64,000 nt of DNA from Daphnia pulex. Taxonomy: Eukaryota > Arthropoda > Branchiopoda > Diplostraca > Daphniidae. The translations under genes were made by a program, and so were the position numbers. Positions 52,038-62,811 of the stretch are shown in pieces. The notes under the pieces are model-generated. The model was not told the origin of the DNA, ran no database searches, and saw nothing but the letters and a program-made list of their open reading frames with translations. The DNA lies in NCBI RefSeq assembly GCF_021134715.1, contig NC_060018.1, positions 4,791,501 through 4,855,500 of the forward strand. Reading direction: 5' to 3'. How positions within the stretch are numbered: position 1 is the first letter of the stretch; each line of letters opens with the position of its first letter.

Positions 52038-52308
52038 TCACAGCAATCTCCTCTTGGACAGAAAACTTTGTCCCTTCTGCAAAAAAAAACATATTTTAAA
52101 TTGAATTATCACTAATGAAACACTATAAAATAATTTCAACCTCGTAGGCTTTGCAAATTTCTTCTGGATTCGAAAGTGTTTTGTTCTTGTGAAACTCACT
52201 TTTGATTCTCTTTGAAACCAAACGTTTGTCGGATAGTTTTAACTGCCCACTGTAACGGATACAAGATCGGAACAACTCAAATATTTGAGTTTTGTTAGGA
52301 ACGTTCAT
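52038..52308 (-). CDS. LYR-motif (Complex1_LYR) small protein, first cistron
   Basis: Two exons on the minus strand: 52308-52141 and 52076-52038, separated by a 64-nt intron ending TTTTTTTTTGCAG; 68 aa. The sequence has a LYR-type motif (ELFRSCIRY), a downstream basic helix and the conserved Phe context [15 protein letters not shown], ending [11 protein letters not shown]-motif proteins are small mitochondrial factors that bind acyl carrier protein and help assemble respiratory complexes or deliver Fe-S clusters. I cannot tell which LYRM it is. A start 24 nt upstream (52332) is also possible. The stop codon TGA (52040-52038) is followed by CAAAT and then the MTRFR ATG, so this protein would be the upstream cistron of a dicistronic message. 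Confidence 0.8.
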
Positions 52309-52332
52309 TATAATAAAAATTGTGTTCATCAA

Positions 52333-54140
52333 ATTTGTCTTTTAACGACGAGGCTTTTTCCTTATTCTTTCATGGATTTTGTTTTCGTCTGCTGTTATTC
52401 ACCAATTTTATTTTACACTATACACTGCGGCTAGTTTAGTTGGCGATTGTTATACTAGATGGCTTTAGTGTTTTGTCACACTAGATGGCCATGAGATGGC
52501 TTTAGTTGGCGATTGATTTCACACTAGGTGGCTATTCAAAAAAATCACTTACTCAACTTATTTTATATAAATATAAATATAAAATTTTTATATTTTCCCT
52601 GTCATGAAAATGGTTACGTACGGCTGTACGTTTCGTCACATGTGGAAATACTTCAGAAGAACAGTAAAGTTGTTGGTGTAACTGTAACCCTTCACATTTA
52701 GTTATCTGATGACGTTGTTTCTGATAATAAGCGAGTTTTTATTTTTCTATCAACAGCATGGTGAAGTTTGAGCTTCTTCATTGCATTCCAAATGCGCTGT
52801 GCAGTGTGATTTATTGGAGACAGCTGGTGAAAGGTGTTGCTCTTGCAGGCTTCCTACCTGTACGAAATGTAGCTTTTGTCACATGCAGAAACACTTTAGA
52901 ACAATTTAAAGTAATTAAGTTGATCAACTTTTTACAGTAAGCTTACAAATTTACGACAAGTGACATCTTATTTTGTGCTTCTAAAAAAGTGTTTTTGTGG
53001 AAATTACTTGTAAAGAGTTGTAAACTTTTGTCGATGTATCAATAACAGAAATTCAAGAATTGCTTCTTAAAAGCTTGAAATGAAATTTTGATGATCTGTG
53101 ATTATCTTGATTTCTTTTTCTCTAGATAGTTTAGTGTACATTTCTTAAAGTAATCATTATTGGTATCTCTTCATATTTCAAATTTTTATTGGTTCATTTA
53201 TGTTCTTTTGCTTTGTAGGTTTCCATGGCCAGTTTTATGTTTGAGCTGTTTATGGTGTTGCTGTTTGGAGTTCAGTGGTTTTGCAGTCATTTTCCAGTTG
53301 AGAGGTGCACAGAGCTTGTGCAGGCTTGCAGTTGAACATTATACTTTAATGTGTCATTTGCCTATGTTGGTGTCCATGCAGTATATGCTTATTTTATCGG
53401 CAGAATTTTGTCGATATGTCGACTATTGCTACCTGTACCGCCGTTGAGGTAATGGTTGATGTACTGTAGGCCTACACTTGTACAGTCTCATTTTTATTGA
53501 CTTTTAGTTATAATAGCCTATCTCCTTTTTCATTTCAGTTGATTTGTTTGCCGCGGTTCCTTAGACTTGATCCACCGGTGAAACTAAGAAGACTTTTAAT
53601 GTGAGTTTTCTTTAGAATTTCAAGAAGCCTTAAATCGATATAAAAAAGTAAAAGACTGAATTGCTTTCGTTTCGAGATGCATAAAATGGAACTGTGTGGA
53701 ATGCCAAGCAAGGAAGTATTGTAATATTACAATAAAAAATGTTGAAAATCCATTAATTCCCCGTAGGGATTCTGTACACAGGTTTTCGAGTCATCATCAA
53801 ATTCGTGAAAGTGTGGATTAAATTGAACTTGTCGTCACTTGCTATTCGTAGTCTGTCAGCAGCTATCAGTGAGTCAGTCCAGGTCAGTGACTGGGAGAGG
53901 TGGTGAACAACCAAAACCAACAAATGCCGAAAGTTCTTTCCTGCAGCTGTTTACTTTTTTAATGGCCCAAATTAATATCTCCAAAATATATGAAGGTAAA
54001 TCTGTAACTTTCATAATCTTTACATTTCTTTAGAATGTTCAAAATTAAATTTAGGTATATTTTCAACATGCTGAAACTAACACAGTGTTTATTAATAATT
54101 TTTTTAATTACTATTGTAGAGTTCAACCTGCAGACGGGCC
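52333..54140. other. Spacer with unexplained exon-like segments
   Basis: No gene recognised. CTAGATGGC occurs twice (52455 and 52481) near the likely LYR-MTRFR promoter. Open frames at 52758-52940 and 53160-53447 (+) are Cys- and Leu-rich with no domain, the second following an acceptor-like TTGCTTTGTAG. A short degenerate direct repeat (TCACATGTGGAAATAC near 52635, TCACATGCAGAAACAC near 52878) is visible. Confidence 0.4.
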
Positions 54141-54860
54141 GGGCAGTTTGCATGTCCTTCACGCTTGAAGGTCGCGGGGAAAATTACGTAAAACTGTCAA
54201 TGCGGTGGTGTAGAGGTTGGGTGAGAACTGGACGTATTGAATCATTATCAAGCAGGTACAATAGCCGCAAGGCCCAGCCATTTGATATTCATTTTGATAT
54301 TGGTTGTTGTAGACCCATCCCCCGCAACGTCTATCTGTAGAAGGAAAGGACAGTTTGCATTTCCTTTCTCGAAGGTCACGGAGATCATTTCGTAAAACGT
54401 GTCATGCGACGGCGGAGAGGTTGGGTGAGGACGACACGTTTTATCTTCCTTTATTTAAGGTCTTTAGTTAATTATAGTATTCTGTTAGGTAAACATTCGA
54501 ACTTTCTTGGAAATGTTTCGTTAATTAAAATAATCGAACAGTATCATTTCCTATGATTTTGGTTGAAGGTCATACGTAAAACTGTCCAGCGATGGTGTAG
54601 ACTGTAGAGGTTGGGTGAGAATAACACGTGATGCATCATTATCAAGCAGGTACAATAGCCGCAAGGCTCAGCCATTTGGTATTCATTTTGATATTGGTTT
54701 TTGTAGACCCATCCCGCAACGTCAACCTAAAGAAAGAATGGCCAGTTTGCATTTTCTTCACGCTCGAAGGTCACGGAGATCATTACGAAAAACGTGTAAT
54801 TCGACGGCGGAGAGGTTGGGTGAGGACGACACGTGTTACCTCATTATCAAGCAGGTACAA
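54141..54860 (+). repeat. Four tandem, partly truncated promoter modules of the Tyr-rich family
   Basis: The block GAGGTTGGGTGAGAA, ACACGTG-like sequence, TTATCAAGCAGGTACAATAGCCGCAAGG recurs near 54225, 54415 (truncated), 54615 and 54810. It is often preceded by AAGGTCACGGAGATCATTACG or a relative of it. The first three units lack the TATA box and transcription start of the complete module, so they look like fragments left by unequal exchange. Confidence 0.8.
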
Positions 54861-54960
54861 TAGCCGCAAGGCGTGAGAGGTGAATCAGGGTGAGGAAAAG
54901 TCGTATATAAGGAGAGAGAAAAGGTGTTTGGAAGCAGTTGAGTGAGCATCTCCGACACGG
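54750..54960 (+). promoter_or_regulatory. Complete Tyr-rich family promoter module A
   Basis: Contains AAGGTCACGGAGATCATTACG, an ACACGTG-type E-box, AATCAGGGTGAGGAAAA, and TATATAA at 54904-54910. The segment around GCAGTTGAGTGAGCATCTCCG, about 30 bp after the TATA box, is shared with the other modules and should hold the transcription start. Confidence 0.65.
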
Positions 54961-55790
54961 CAACATCTGCTGTGCACTATTTGTCACTAACTGCATTCTT
55001 CATTGTGTAATTAGTTCGTAATCAAAGTAATCATGAGTAAATATTCTTTTTCTTGTATTTTTGTATCAATTTATATTTTTTTTTTCCAATTTAATATGCC
55101 AGTTTTTTCATAGAATTGAATTAAAGTGCCAGGTGTTATTGCATATTTATCTTCAGTTTAAGTACAGTATGGCGCAATGCTGCTGTTGGATGTTGCATCG
55201 TTGATGGCTGGGTCGACAAAGCTCTGGTTAACCGATGTCTCCTGGGTATGGCGAATATTGAATCACACCATGTCCGTCTTGTTACTCAATATCAACCAAC
55301 ACATCTCCGGCTTACTTTTTCATCACCAGTTTGCAATTACGGGTAAATGTTCTGTTTTCTCCATGGAATTATGAATTAACTCTCCCTTTTTTAATTGTGT
55401 CCTAATTATTGCATATTGATGTTCAAATTATTTATTAATTTTTTATAATTATTTATTATAAAATCTAGATTTATGCTGTTCTTGATTGTTGTCTTCAAAT
55501 ACTACACCATCCAGGCACCAGAGTATTACACTACAACTATTGCTGGCCCAGTCCCGAATACTTCACTAAGCCCCTGGAATACTACATTACATCCTACGTT
55601 GCCCCAGCTTACTACACTACAACATACGCAGCCTCAGCTCACCACCCCGCAGCTCCCCACTATTACACCTCCAAGGCAACTGAGTACTACACGACTGCTT
55701 GTGCTGCTCCAACCTTCTATATATAGACTCAAGTAATACTCTGCTTCAGTTACCCCACCGAGGCTCCAACTTACTAAAATAAAAAAAAAA
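54960..55790 (+). pseudogene. Broken Tyr/Thr-rich secreted-protein gene, copy 1
   Basis: Downstream of promoter module A. The signal-peptide exon is still visible near 55168-55250 (GCTGCTGTTGGATGTTGC then LMAGST). It shifts frame after that and runs into a second unit whose start codon context reads ACGGGTAAAT instead of ATGGGTAAAT (55338-55347). A later exon at 55473-55736 carries the Tyr/Thr repeat (APEYYTTTIAGPVP), but its frame slips into PQLTTLQ-type sequence and ends early. No continuous frame joins the parts. The family resembles Tyr-rich repeat proteins of Daphnia cuticle or egg coverings; that role is inference. Confidence 0.65.
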
Positions 55791-55849
55791 GGAAGATAGA
55801 AAAAAGGAAGGAATTTTTGTTGTGTTCCCATCCTCAGCAACGTCAACTT

Positions 55850-56070
55850 GCAGAAGGAAAGGCCAGTTTTCACTTTCGAAGGTCACAGAGATCATTACGT
55901 AAAACGTGCCATGTGGTGTAGAGGTTGGGTGAGAAAGGGACGTGTTTCATTATCAAGCAGGTAAATACCCACAAGGCTTAGGAGGTGAGGGTGAGAAAAT
56001 AATTCGTATAAAATGAGAGAGAAAAGGATACAGACATCAATTGAGTGAGCATCACCGACACGTCAACAAC
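55850..56070 (+). promoter_or_regulatory. Tyr-rich family promoter module B
   Basis: Same element order as module A: AAGGTCACAGAGATCATTACG, GAGGTTGGGTGAGAA, TTATCAAGCAGGTA, then TATAAAA at 56006-56012 and the ATTGAGTGAGCATC start region. Confidence 0.6.
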
Positions 56071-56670
56071 TGCTGTGAACTACCTGTATCAACTGGCTTC
56101 TTCATCGCATTACCAGCTCGCAGCAATTAGTAAATATTCCGGTTCTCTACATAGAGTTTTTTATTACTAAGTCTACGATTGACTATGGGTTAATATGCCA
56201 GTTCCCAGTTGCTATTAAATATTAATGTTTAAATTTCTAATTTTTCTATTTAACTATGGCGTCGTGCTGCTGTTGGATTTTGTATCGTTGATGGCTGGGT
56301 CGACCACTGGTGTACCGACGTTTCCTTCACCAACCCCATCACCAACTGGATTGTTCATCGTTTAACCAGTTCGCAGTTATGGGTAATATTATGTCGAGTG
56401 TTTATCAATCCTTTGTTCTATTTGTTAATATGTCGGTTATTGAAGATTGATATTTTTAATGGTTTAGTCAACTTTAATGTCGTGCTGCTGTCGGATGTTG
56501 TATCGTTGATGGCTGGGTCGACCACTAGTGTACCAATGTCTTTTGGGTACGGATACCAAACCGCAATGCCGACGCCCTACTACACAACAACCATTTCGCA
56601 ATCATGGGTAAATATTCAATGTTTTTTACGGAGTTTTGTATTGTTACTACTTTTTACTATTTGTTAATAT
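56071..56670 (+). pseudogene. Chimeric Tyr-rich family copies 2a/2b
   Basis: Two signal-peptide exons occur close together. The first (near 56255) has CTGCTGTTGGATTTTGTATCG and LMAGSTTG, then fuses into the 5' leader of a second unit. That unit's micro-exon is ATGG/GTAATA (56379-56382) and its second exon starts at 56468. It encodes MVNFNVVLLSDVVSLMAGST, a good signal peptide, then FGYGYQTAMPTPYYTTTIS. It next runs straight into another ATGGGTAAAT leader (near 56607), losing the repeat domain. Both junctions look like deletions between misaligned repeats. The block 56082-56540 is nearly the same as 58465-58935. Confidence 0.65.
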
Positions 56671-56944
56671 TGAATATAGACATATAATAACGTGATAAGA
56701 CAATCAATAATGAAATACCTATGCGCATTAAGCAGCGATGCTTTCAAGTTAGTGACATCGTGTCTTTGTCACCATTAGTGAAAACCACGTGTTTTTTGTT
56801 TCATCTTCCTTTATTCTTAAAGTTATCTTCCTTTCTAGTCTTAAAATTAATTATAGTATTCTGTTAGTTAAATATGTACGACCCATAAATTCTAAATGGA
56901 TCTTTCGGGGAAATGTTTCGTTAATTAAAACAGTATCATTTCCT

Positions 56945-57140
56945 GTGAATTTTGTTGAAGGCCATACGTAAAACTGTCATGCGATGATGTAGAGGTTAGG
57001 TGAGAATGACACGTGGCATCATTATCAAGCAGGTATAATAGCCGCAAGGCTTGAGACGTGAATCAGGGTGAGGAAAAATCGTATATAAGGAGAGAAAAGG
57101 CGTTTGGAATCAGTTGAGTGAGCATCTCCGACACGACAAC
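56945..57140 (+). promoter_or_regulatory. Tyr-rich family promoter module C
   Basis: Carries GAGGTTAGGTGAGAA, ACACGTG, TTATCAAGCAGGTATAATAG, AATCAGGGTGAGGAAAA and TATATAAG at 57082-57089, followed by ATCAGTTGAGTGAGCATCTCCG. Closest to module A. Confidence 0.65.
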
Positions 57141-58560
57141 GTTTGCTGTGCACTATTTGTCACTAACTGCATTCTCCATTGTGTAATTAGTTCGTAATCT
57201 TGAGTAAATATTCTTTTTCTTGTATTTTTGTATCAATTTCTATTTTTTTTTTCTCAATTTAATATGCCAGTTTTTTCATAGAATTATATTAAAATGCCAG
57301 GTGTTATTGCATATTTATGGTCAGTTTATTTATTTTCTAGTAAATTATGGCGTAATGCTGCTGTTGGATGTTGCCCGTTGATGGCTGGGTCAACAACTGG
57401 TGTACCGATGTCTCCTAGGTATGGCGAATATTGAAGCACAGCATATCCGTCTTATTACTCAACATCACCGACGCTGCTTCAGCTTACTACACCAAGGCTC
57501 CAAAGTACTCCACCACCAATGTTCCAGAGTATTACAAGTTGAATCGCAGGAGAGAAAAGGTGAAATAATCAGTCGAGTGATAATCTCCAACACGACAGCA
57601 ACTATTTGGCTTTGCACTATTTGTCGTCAACTGCATTCTTCGTCGTATCACCAGTATGCAATCACGGGTAAATTTTCTGTTTTCTGCATGGAGTTGTGAA
57701 TTAACTCAACTTTTGTTTATTAAATGCCAGTTATTGAATATTTATGTTCAAATTTTTATTTTCTACTAGGCCGAAACTATGGCGTTATACTGCTATTGAT
57801 TGTTGTCCTCAAGTACTTCACCACCGAGGTTCCAGAAAATTTCACTGCAATTTATGCTGCCCCCCAGCTGCAGTACCAAAGAGCCTGAGTACTACACCGT
57901 GGCTTCCAAGTACTATACCACCAAGGCACCGAAGTTATACACGACTACGTATGCTGCCCCAACCTGCTAAACCGTGACTCAAAAGTGTTACTCTGCTTCA
58001 GTTACTACACCGAGGCTCCAACTTACTGTACCACCAAAGCTGCTGAATACTATACCGAAGCGCCCAAGTACTACACCTCCAAGGCTACAGAATGTTACAC
58101 CCATGCTGCATCGAGCTACTACACCGCAGCACCGAAGTATTATTGTGCCCAGAACCCGAGTACTTCACCGAGGTTCTGGATGACTACACTACAACCTACG
58201 TTGCCCCAGCTCACTACACCGTGGCTCCCAAGTACTACAACAACGAATCACCTGAGCACGACTACGTGTGCTGCCTCAACCTACTACACCGAGACTCCCA
58301 AGTATTACTCTGCTTCAGTTACTACACCGAGGTTCCTACTTACTTCACGGCCAAAACGGGTGAATACTACGCCGAAACGCCTAAATACTACTCTGTCCCG
58401 AGCTACACAACCACAACGCGCGGCGGCGGAGTATTTCGTAGCCCCAAATCATTACCCAATGTGAACCACCTGTATCAACTGGCTTCTTCATCGCATTACC
58501 AGCTCGCAACAATTGGTAAACATTCTGGTTCTCTACCTAGAGTTTTGTATTATTAAGTCT
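57141..58560 (+). pseudogene. Broken Tyr-rich family copy 3 with long repeat exon
   Basis: The signal-peptide exon near 57345-57420 has a frameshift (GATGTTGCCCGTTGA) that stops it. The next unit's start reads ACGGGTAAAT (57665). A long Tyr-rich exon at 57790-58464 still shows the family repeat in full: YYTEAPTYCTTKAAEYYTEA, PKYYTSKATE, YYTTYVAPAHYTVAPKYY. It moves between frames at least twice and contains stops. It is a decayed gene with the domain order intact. A diverged duplicate lies at about 61480-62170. Confidence 0.7.
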
Positions 58561-58763
58561 GCTATTGACTATGTGTTATTTTGCCAGTTTCCAGTTGCTA
58601 TTAAATATTAATGTTTAAATTTTAATTTGTCTATTTAACTATGGCGTCGTGCTGCTGTTGGATTTTGTATCGTTGATGGCTGGGTCGACCACTGGTGTAC
58701 CGACGTTTCCTTCACCAACCCCATCACCAACTGGATTGTTCATCGTTTAACCAGTTCGCAGTT

Positions 58764-59109
58764 ATGGGTAATATTATGTCGAGTGTTTATCAATCCTTTG
58801 TTCTATTTGTTAATATGTCGGTTATTGAAGATTGATATTTTTAATGGTTTAGTCAACTTTAATGTCGTGCTGCTGTCGGATGTTGTATCGTTGATGGCTG
58901 GGTCCACCACTAGTGTACCAATGTCTTTTGGGTATCGAAACCGGATACCAAACCGCGACTTACCGACGTCCTACTACACAACAGCAACATACGCTTCAGC
59001 CGGTTATTACATCAAGGCGCCAAGGAATTACACCACAACTTATGATGCCCCGATCTACTGTAACGAACGCCCTGAATTACAGATATCCTTCAGTTGCTGC
59101 AAGCAGTAA
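58764..59109 (+). CDS. Short Tyr-rich secreted protein, the one open copy
   Basis: Two exons: micro-exon ATG-G at 58764-58767 and 58853-59109, giving 86 aa. The N-terminus MVNFNVVLLSDVVSLMAGST is a signal peptide with likely cleavage near AGST. The mature part has family blocks SYYTTATYASAGYYIKAP and NYTTTYDAPIYC and ends CCKQ. It is shorter than the long repeat exon of copy 3, and the final codons overlap a good donor (GCA/GTAAGTG), so another exon may follow. Family members are presumably extracellular, perhaps cuticle or egg-covering proteins; this is inference. No complete promoter module lies directly upstream, so expression is doubtful. Confidence 0.5.
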
Positions 59110-59584
59110 GTGTGTGTTTCTTTTTATTCTCTATTGGTATCAGACCTCCAGCATTTTGTTTTAGTTGGCATGGGGTGAAGCCAGAAATGGAAACAAATAT
59201 GGGCCCAACGGTGTTGCTTTAATTCTCTCGTGTCTCTACACACTTAATGTCTGAAATATTTGAATAATTTTATGTGAGGTTTGAAGTAGAAAGGGCAGGG
59301 AAAACATTTTGGCTTAGGAAAAAAAGTGCTTTCGACTTATTTTAAGGGAAGTTCTACACAACAAGGCATTTAAACATGTGTGGTTTTGTATTGGAATGTG
59401 TGTGGGTTATGGGCTGCCAAATCTTTTCCAATAATTCTCTTGAATAGTATAAACCATGAAGCGTTGTTACTTCACTAGCACATGACTTTGTGTAAGGACT
59501 ATTGAGTTTTTACATGTTAAGTCATTTTTTTAATCATTCTCATTTTTCCAATTTCAATTGCTGTTTATAAAGTGAGATTTAAGA
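59110..59584. other. Unique spacer inside the Tyr-rich array
   Basis: Sequence with no open frame or repeat I recognise; it separates the open short copy from promoter module D. Confidence 0.4.
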
Positions 59585-59880
59585 CAAAACCATTTGGTGT
59601 TAATTTTGATATTGGTTGTTGACTTGTTGTAGACATATTCCAAAGTGCAAAAAGGCTTTCACATTCGGAGGTCACGGAAATCATTACGTAAAACGTGTCA
59701 TGTAGTGGTGTAGGGGTTGGGTAAGAACGGCGCGTGTTTCATAATTATCAAGGAGGTAGAAAAGCCGCAAGTCTTAAGAGTTGAGTTAGGGTAAGAAAAA
59801 ATCGTATAAAAGGAGAGAAGAGGTGATAGAGATCAGTCGAGTGAGCATCTCCGACTTGGCAACATCTGCACTCTTCCAAT
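59585..59880 (+). promoter_or_regulatory. Tyr-rich family promoter module D
   Basis: Contains GAGGTCACGGAAATCATTACG, GGGGTTGGGTAAGAA, TTATCAAGGAGGTAGAAAAGCCGCAAG, TATAAAAG at 59805-59812, and ATCAGTCGAGTGAGCATCTCCG. Confidence 0.6.
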
Positions 59881-61030
59881 TCTCAATGATAGGTAAATAA
59901 AAATTTTTAAACTAGTGTTTTGTGACAATTCAAATTTTTCCTATTTGTTGGTGTGTCACTTGTAATTAAATATTGATGTTGATATTTTCAATTTTTATTG
60001 TCTAGTTAACTGGTTTCGTGCTGCTTTTGAATGTTGTGCCTTGAATGTTGCTGTCTTACTACACAACATACGTAACGACCTGTTGCTACAACGGGACTCC
60101 AACTACTACACCGAAAAGGCTGAATGTTACACAAGGACGTATGCTACCCCAGTTTACTACACCGAGAAACCTAAGCATAACTCTGCTCTGAGCTACGACA
60201 GAGGTTTCTGTTTACTACACCACCATCGCCCTCGAGTGTTACGCTGCCCCCAACCGCTACACTGAAATTCCGAAGTACTACACCATCGAAGGAAAACCAA
60301 TTCGCATTCATGGGTAAATATTCATTTATGTATCGAGTCGTGAATTGAGAAATTGATGAGTTTTAATTCAAAGTCTCTTTTCGAACTGTTAATTGTTTAG
60401 ATTACTATGGTGTTGTGCTGCGGTGGTGTTGCTGAGTGTTGTATTGTGATGGCTGGGTCGACCATGGGTGTACCGATGTCTTCTGGTTATGGTGGTTTTC
60501 AAGTACTAGAAGCTATAGTTAGTAGCTAGCAGCCAAGTACACCACGTTGCTGCCTTAGTACTTAACAACGTCTACATTCGCAGCACCTACTTAGTACACT
60601 GATGTTCGTAAATACTGCACATCCAAGGTTCCTAGAGTACTTCACGAATATCTACGCTGCTCCGAGATAATGCACGGAAGTATCACTCTACCCCGAGTTA
60701 CATCAACAAAACGTCTGAATACTACACTGACGAAATACTACACCACCAAAGCTAAGTATTATACTACAACCTACGCTGTTCTATCTTACTATACTGATGC
60801 TTCGAAATATTATTCTGATCATAGGTATTACACCGAGGCTGCTGCTTATTAAACCAACAAAGCGGTTGAGTACCGAGGGGTCCAAGTACTACACTTCAAC
60901 CTACTGCAGAGCAGTATTTGTCAACAACTGCCATAATCGTATGAAACAATTGTGGGTAAATATTAATTTTTAATTCGAATCGTGAATTAATGCATTCGTT
61001 TCAAACTGTTAATATGAATAGTTAGAATTG
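59881..61030 (+). pseudogene. Broken Tyr-rich family copies 4 and 5
   Basis: Downstream of module D the leader reads ATGATAGGTAAAT, so the usual ATG-G is altered. The signal-peptide exon near 60006 has stops. A repeat exon at 60041-60300 drifts between frames (YYTEKAECYTRTYATPVYYT). The next unit does keep ATGGGTAAAT (60310-60319), but its second exon near 60403 is stopped by a GCTGCGGTGGTGTTGCTGA insertion-like change. A further Tyr-rich remnant (60670-60852) reads YYTTKAKYYTTTYAVLSYYT and then ends. Confidence 0.65.
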
Positions 61031-62800
61031 TAGATAACAATTCACATTGTTTATCGTATAGCTAACTATGGTGTTGTGCGGTGGGTTTTGCATCGTTTAT
61101 GGCTGGGTCGACAACTGGTGTATCGATGTCTCCTGAGTATGGTGTACATTAAAGCACAATTTCCGTCCTGTAACTCAATATCACCAACGCTGCTTAGTTT
61201 ACTACACCAAGGCTCCAAAGTACTCCACCACCAATGTTCCAGAGTACAAGCTGAATCGCAGGAGAGAAAAGGTGAAATGATCAGTGAGTGATTATCTCCA
61301 ACGCGGCAACAACAACTGCTGTGCACTATTTGTCATCAACTTCTTTATTCATCGTATCACAAGTGTGCAATCACGGGTAAATTATCTGTTTTCTACATGG
61401 AGTTGTGAATTAACTCTTCTTTTTTTATTATGTGCAAGTTATAGAATATTTATGTTCACATTTTTTATTTTCTAGTATACAATGGTGTTTTGCTGCTATT
61501 GATTGTTGTCCTCAAGTGCTACACCACCAAGGCACTGAAGTTATACACATCTACGTCAGCTGCCCTAACCTGGTAAAACGGGACTTCAAAGTAATACTCT
61601 TCTTCATCAGTTATTACACCGAGGCTCCAACTTACTGTGCCACCAAAGCAGCTGAATACTATACCGAAGTGCCTAAATACTACACATCCAAGGCTACAGA
61701 ATAGTTCACCATATCTTATTCTGCCTCGAGCTACTTCACCGCCCTAAAGTATTATTCTGCACCGAGCCTGAGTACCTTCAACAAGGCTCTGGAGTACTAC
61801 ACTACCACCTACGTTACTCCAGCTCACTAAACCGTGATTCCCAAGTACTACACCAATGAACCACCTGAGTACTACACGACTACGTATGCTGTCTTGCCTC
61901 AACCTACTACACCGAGACTCCAAAGTATTACTCTGCATCAGTTACTACACCGAGGTTCCTACTTATTTCACTACCTGAGAAGTTGAGCATTACGACGAAG
62001 TGTTTAGTATTACTCTTCCCCGAGTTACACAATCACAACGGAGGTGGTGGTGTACTTCGTAGCCAAATAACACAGCTGCTCCTTCCTACTAAATTGAACT
62101 ACAATACTACATCGAGACTCCAGTTTACTACACCAGAACCTACGCTACATCTAACTACTACACTTAAACTACTGCAATCTTCTTCGTAGCATCAGTTCGC
62201 ATTCATTGGGTAAATATTTTGTTTTACCTAAAATTATGTTAAAATGTCAAATGATATTGCATATTATGGACAGTTTTTTTTTTCTAGTAAATTATGGTGA
62301 AATGTTGCTTTTGGATGTTACAACGTTGATGGTTGGGTCAACAATTAGTGGACCGATAACTGGGGATATGGCGAATATTAAAGCACAACACATCCATCTT
62401 GTTAATCAGTATCAGCCAACACATCTCCAGCTTACTTATTCATCACCAGTTTGCAATCATAGGTAAATATTCTGTTTTCTCCATGGAATTATGAATTAAC
62501 TTTTCCTTTTTAATTGTATCCTCATTATTGCATTTTAATGTTCAAATTATTTATTATAAAATTTTATGTTGTGCTGTTCATTTCATATTCATTTATTTTT
62601 TTTTATTTTTTTTTTTTATAGAATACTGCTATTCTGATTGTTCAAATTCTACGCCAACCAACCTCCAGAATATAACACTGCAAGTTTTACTGGTCCAGTA
62701 AAAATTCGCCAGGTTACAAATACTTCCTCAACGTCCAAATACTACATTATTTATGGTAAAAATATTACACTACATTTTGAAATGTTATCTGAATTGAATT
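61031..62800 (+). pseudogene. Broken Tyr-rich family copies 6 and 7
   Basis: Signal-peptide exons are recognisable near 61063 and 62287 (LMVGST form). Both lose frame. Leaders read ACGGGTAAAT (61374), ATTGGGTAAAT (62208) and ATAGGTAAAT (62459), all without ATG. A Tyr-rich exon at about 61480-62170 is a diverged duplicate of the copy 3 exon, including AAEYYTEVPKYYTSKATE, and contains several stops. A last exon-like piece at 62638-62760 (QPPEYNTASFTGPVK) resembles the copy 1 repeat exon. Confidence 0.65.
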
Positions 62801-62811
62801 TATTGGTTAGA

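Noticed and set aside
54141-62800. Transposable elements as the source of the repeats
   Set aside because: I found no terminal inverted repeats, target-site duplications, reverse transcriptase or transposase; the units behave as tandem gene copies.
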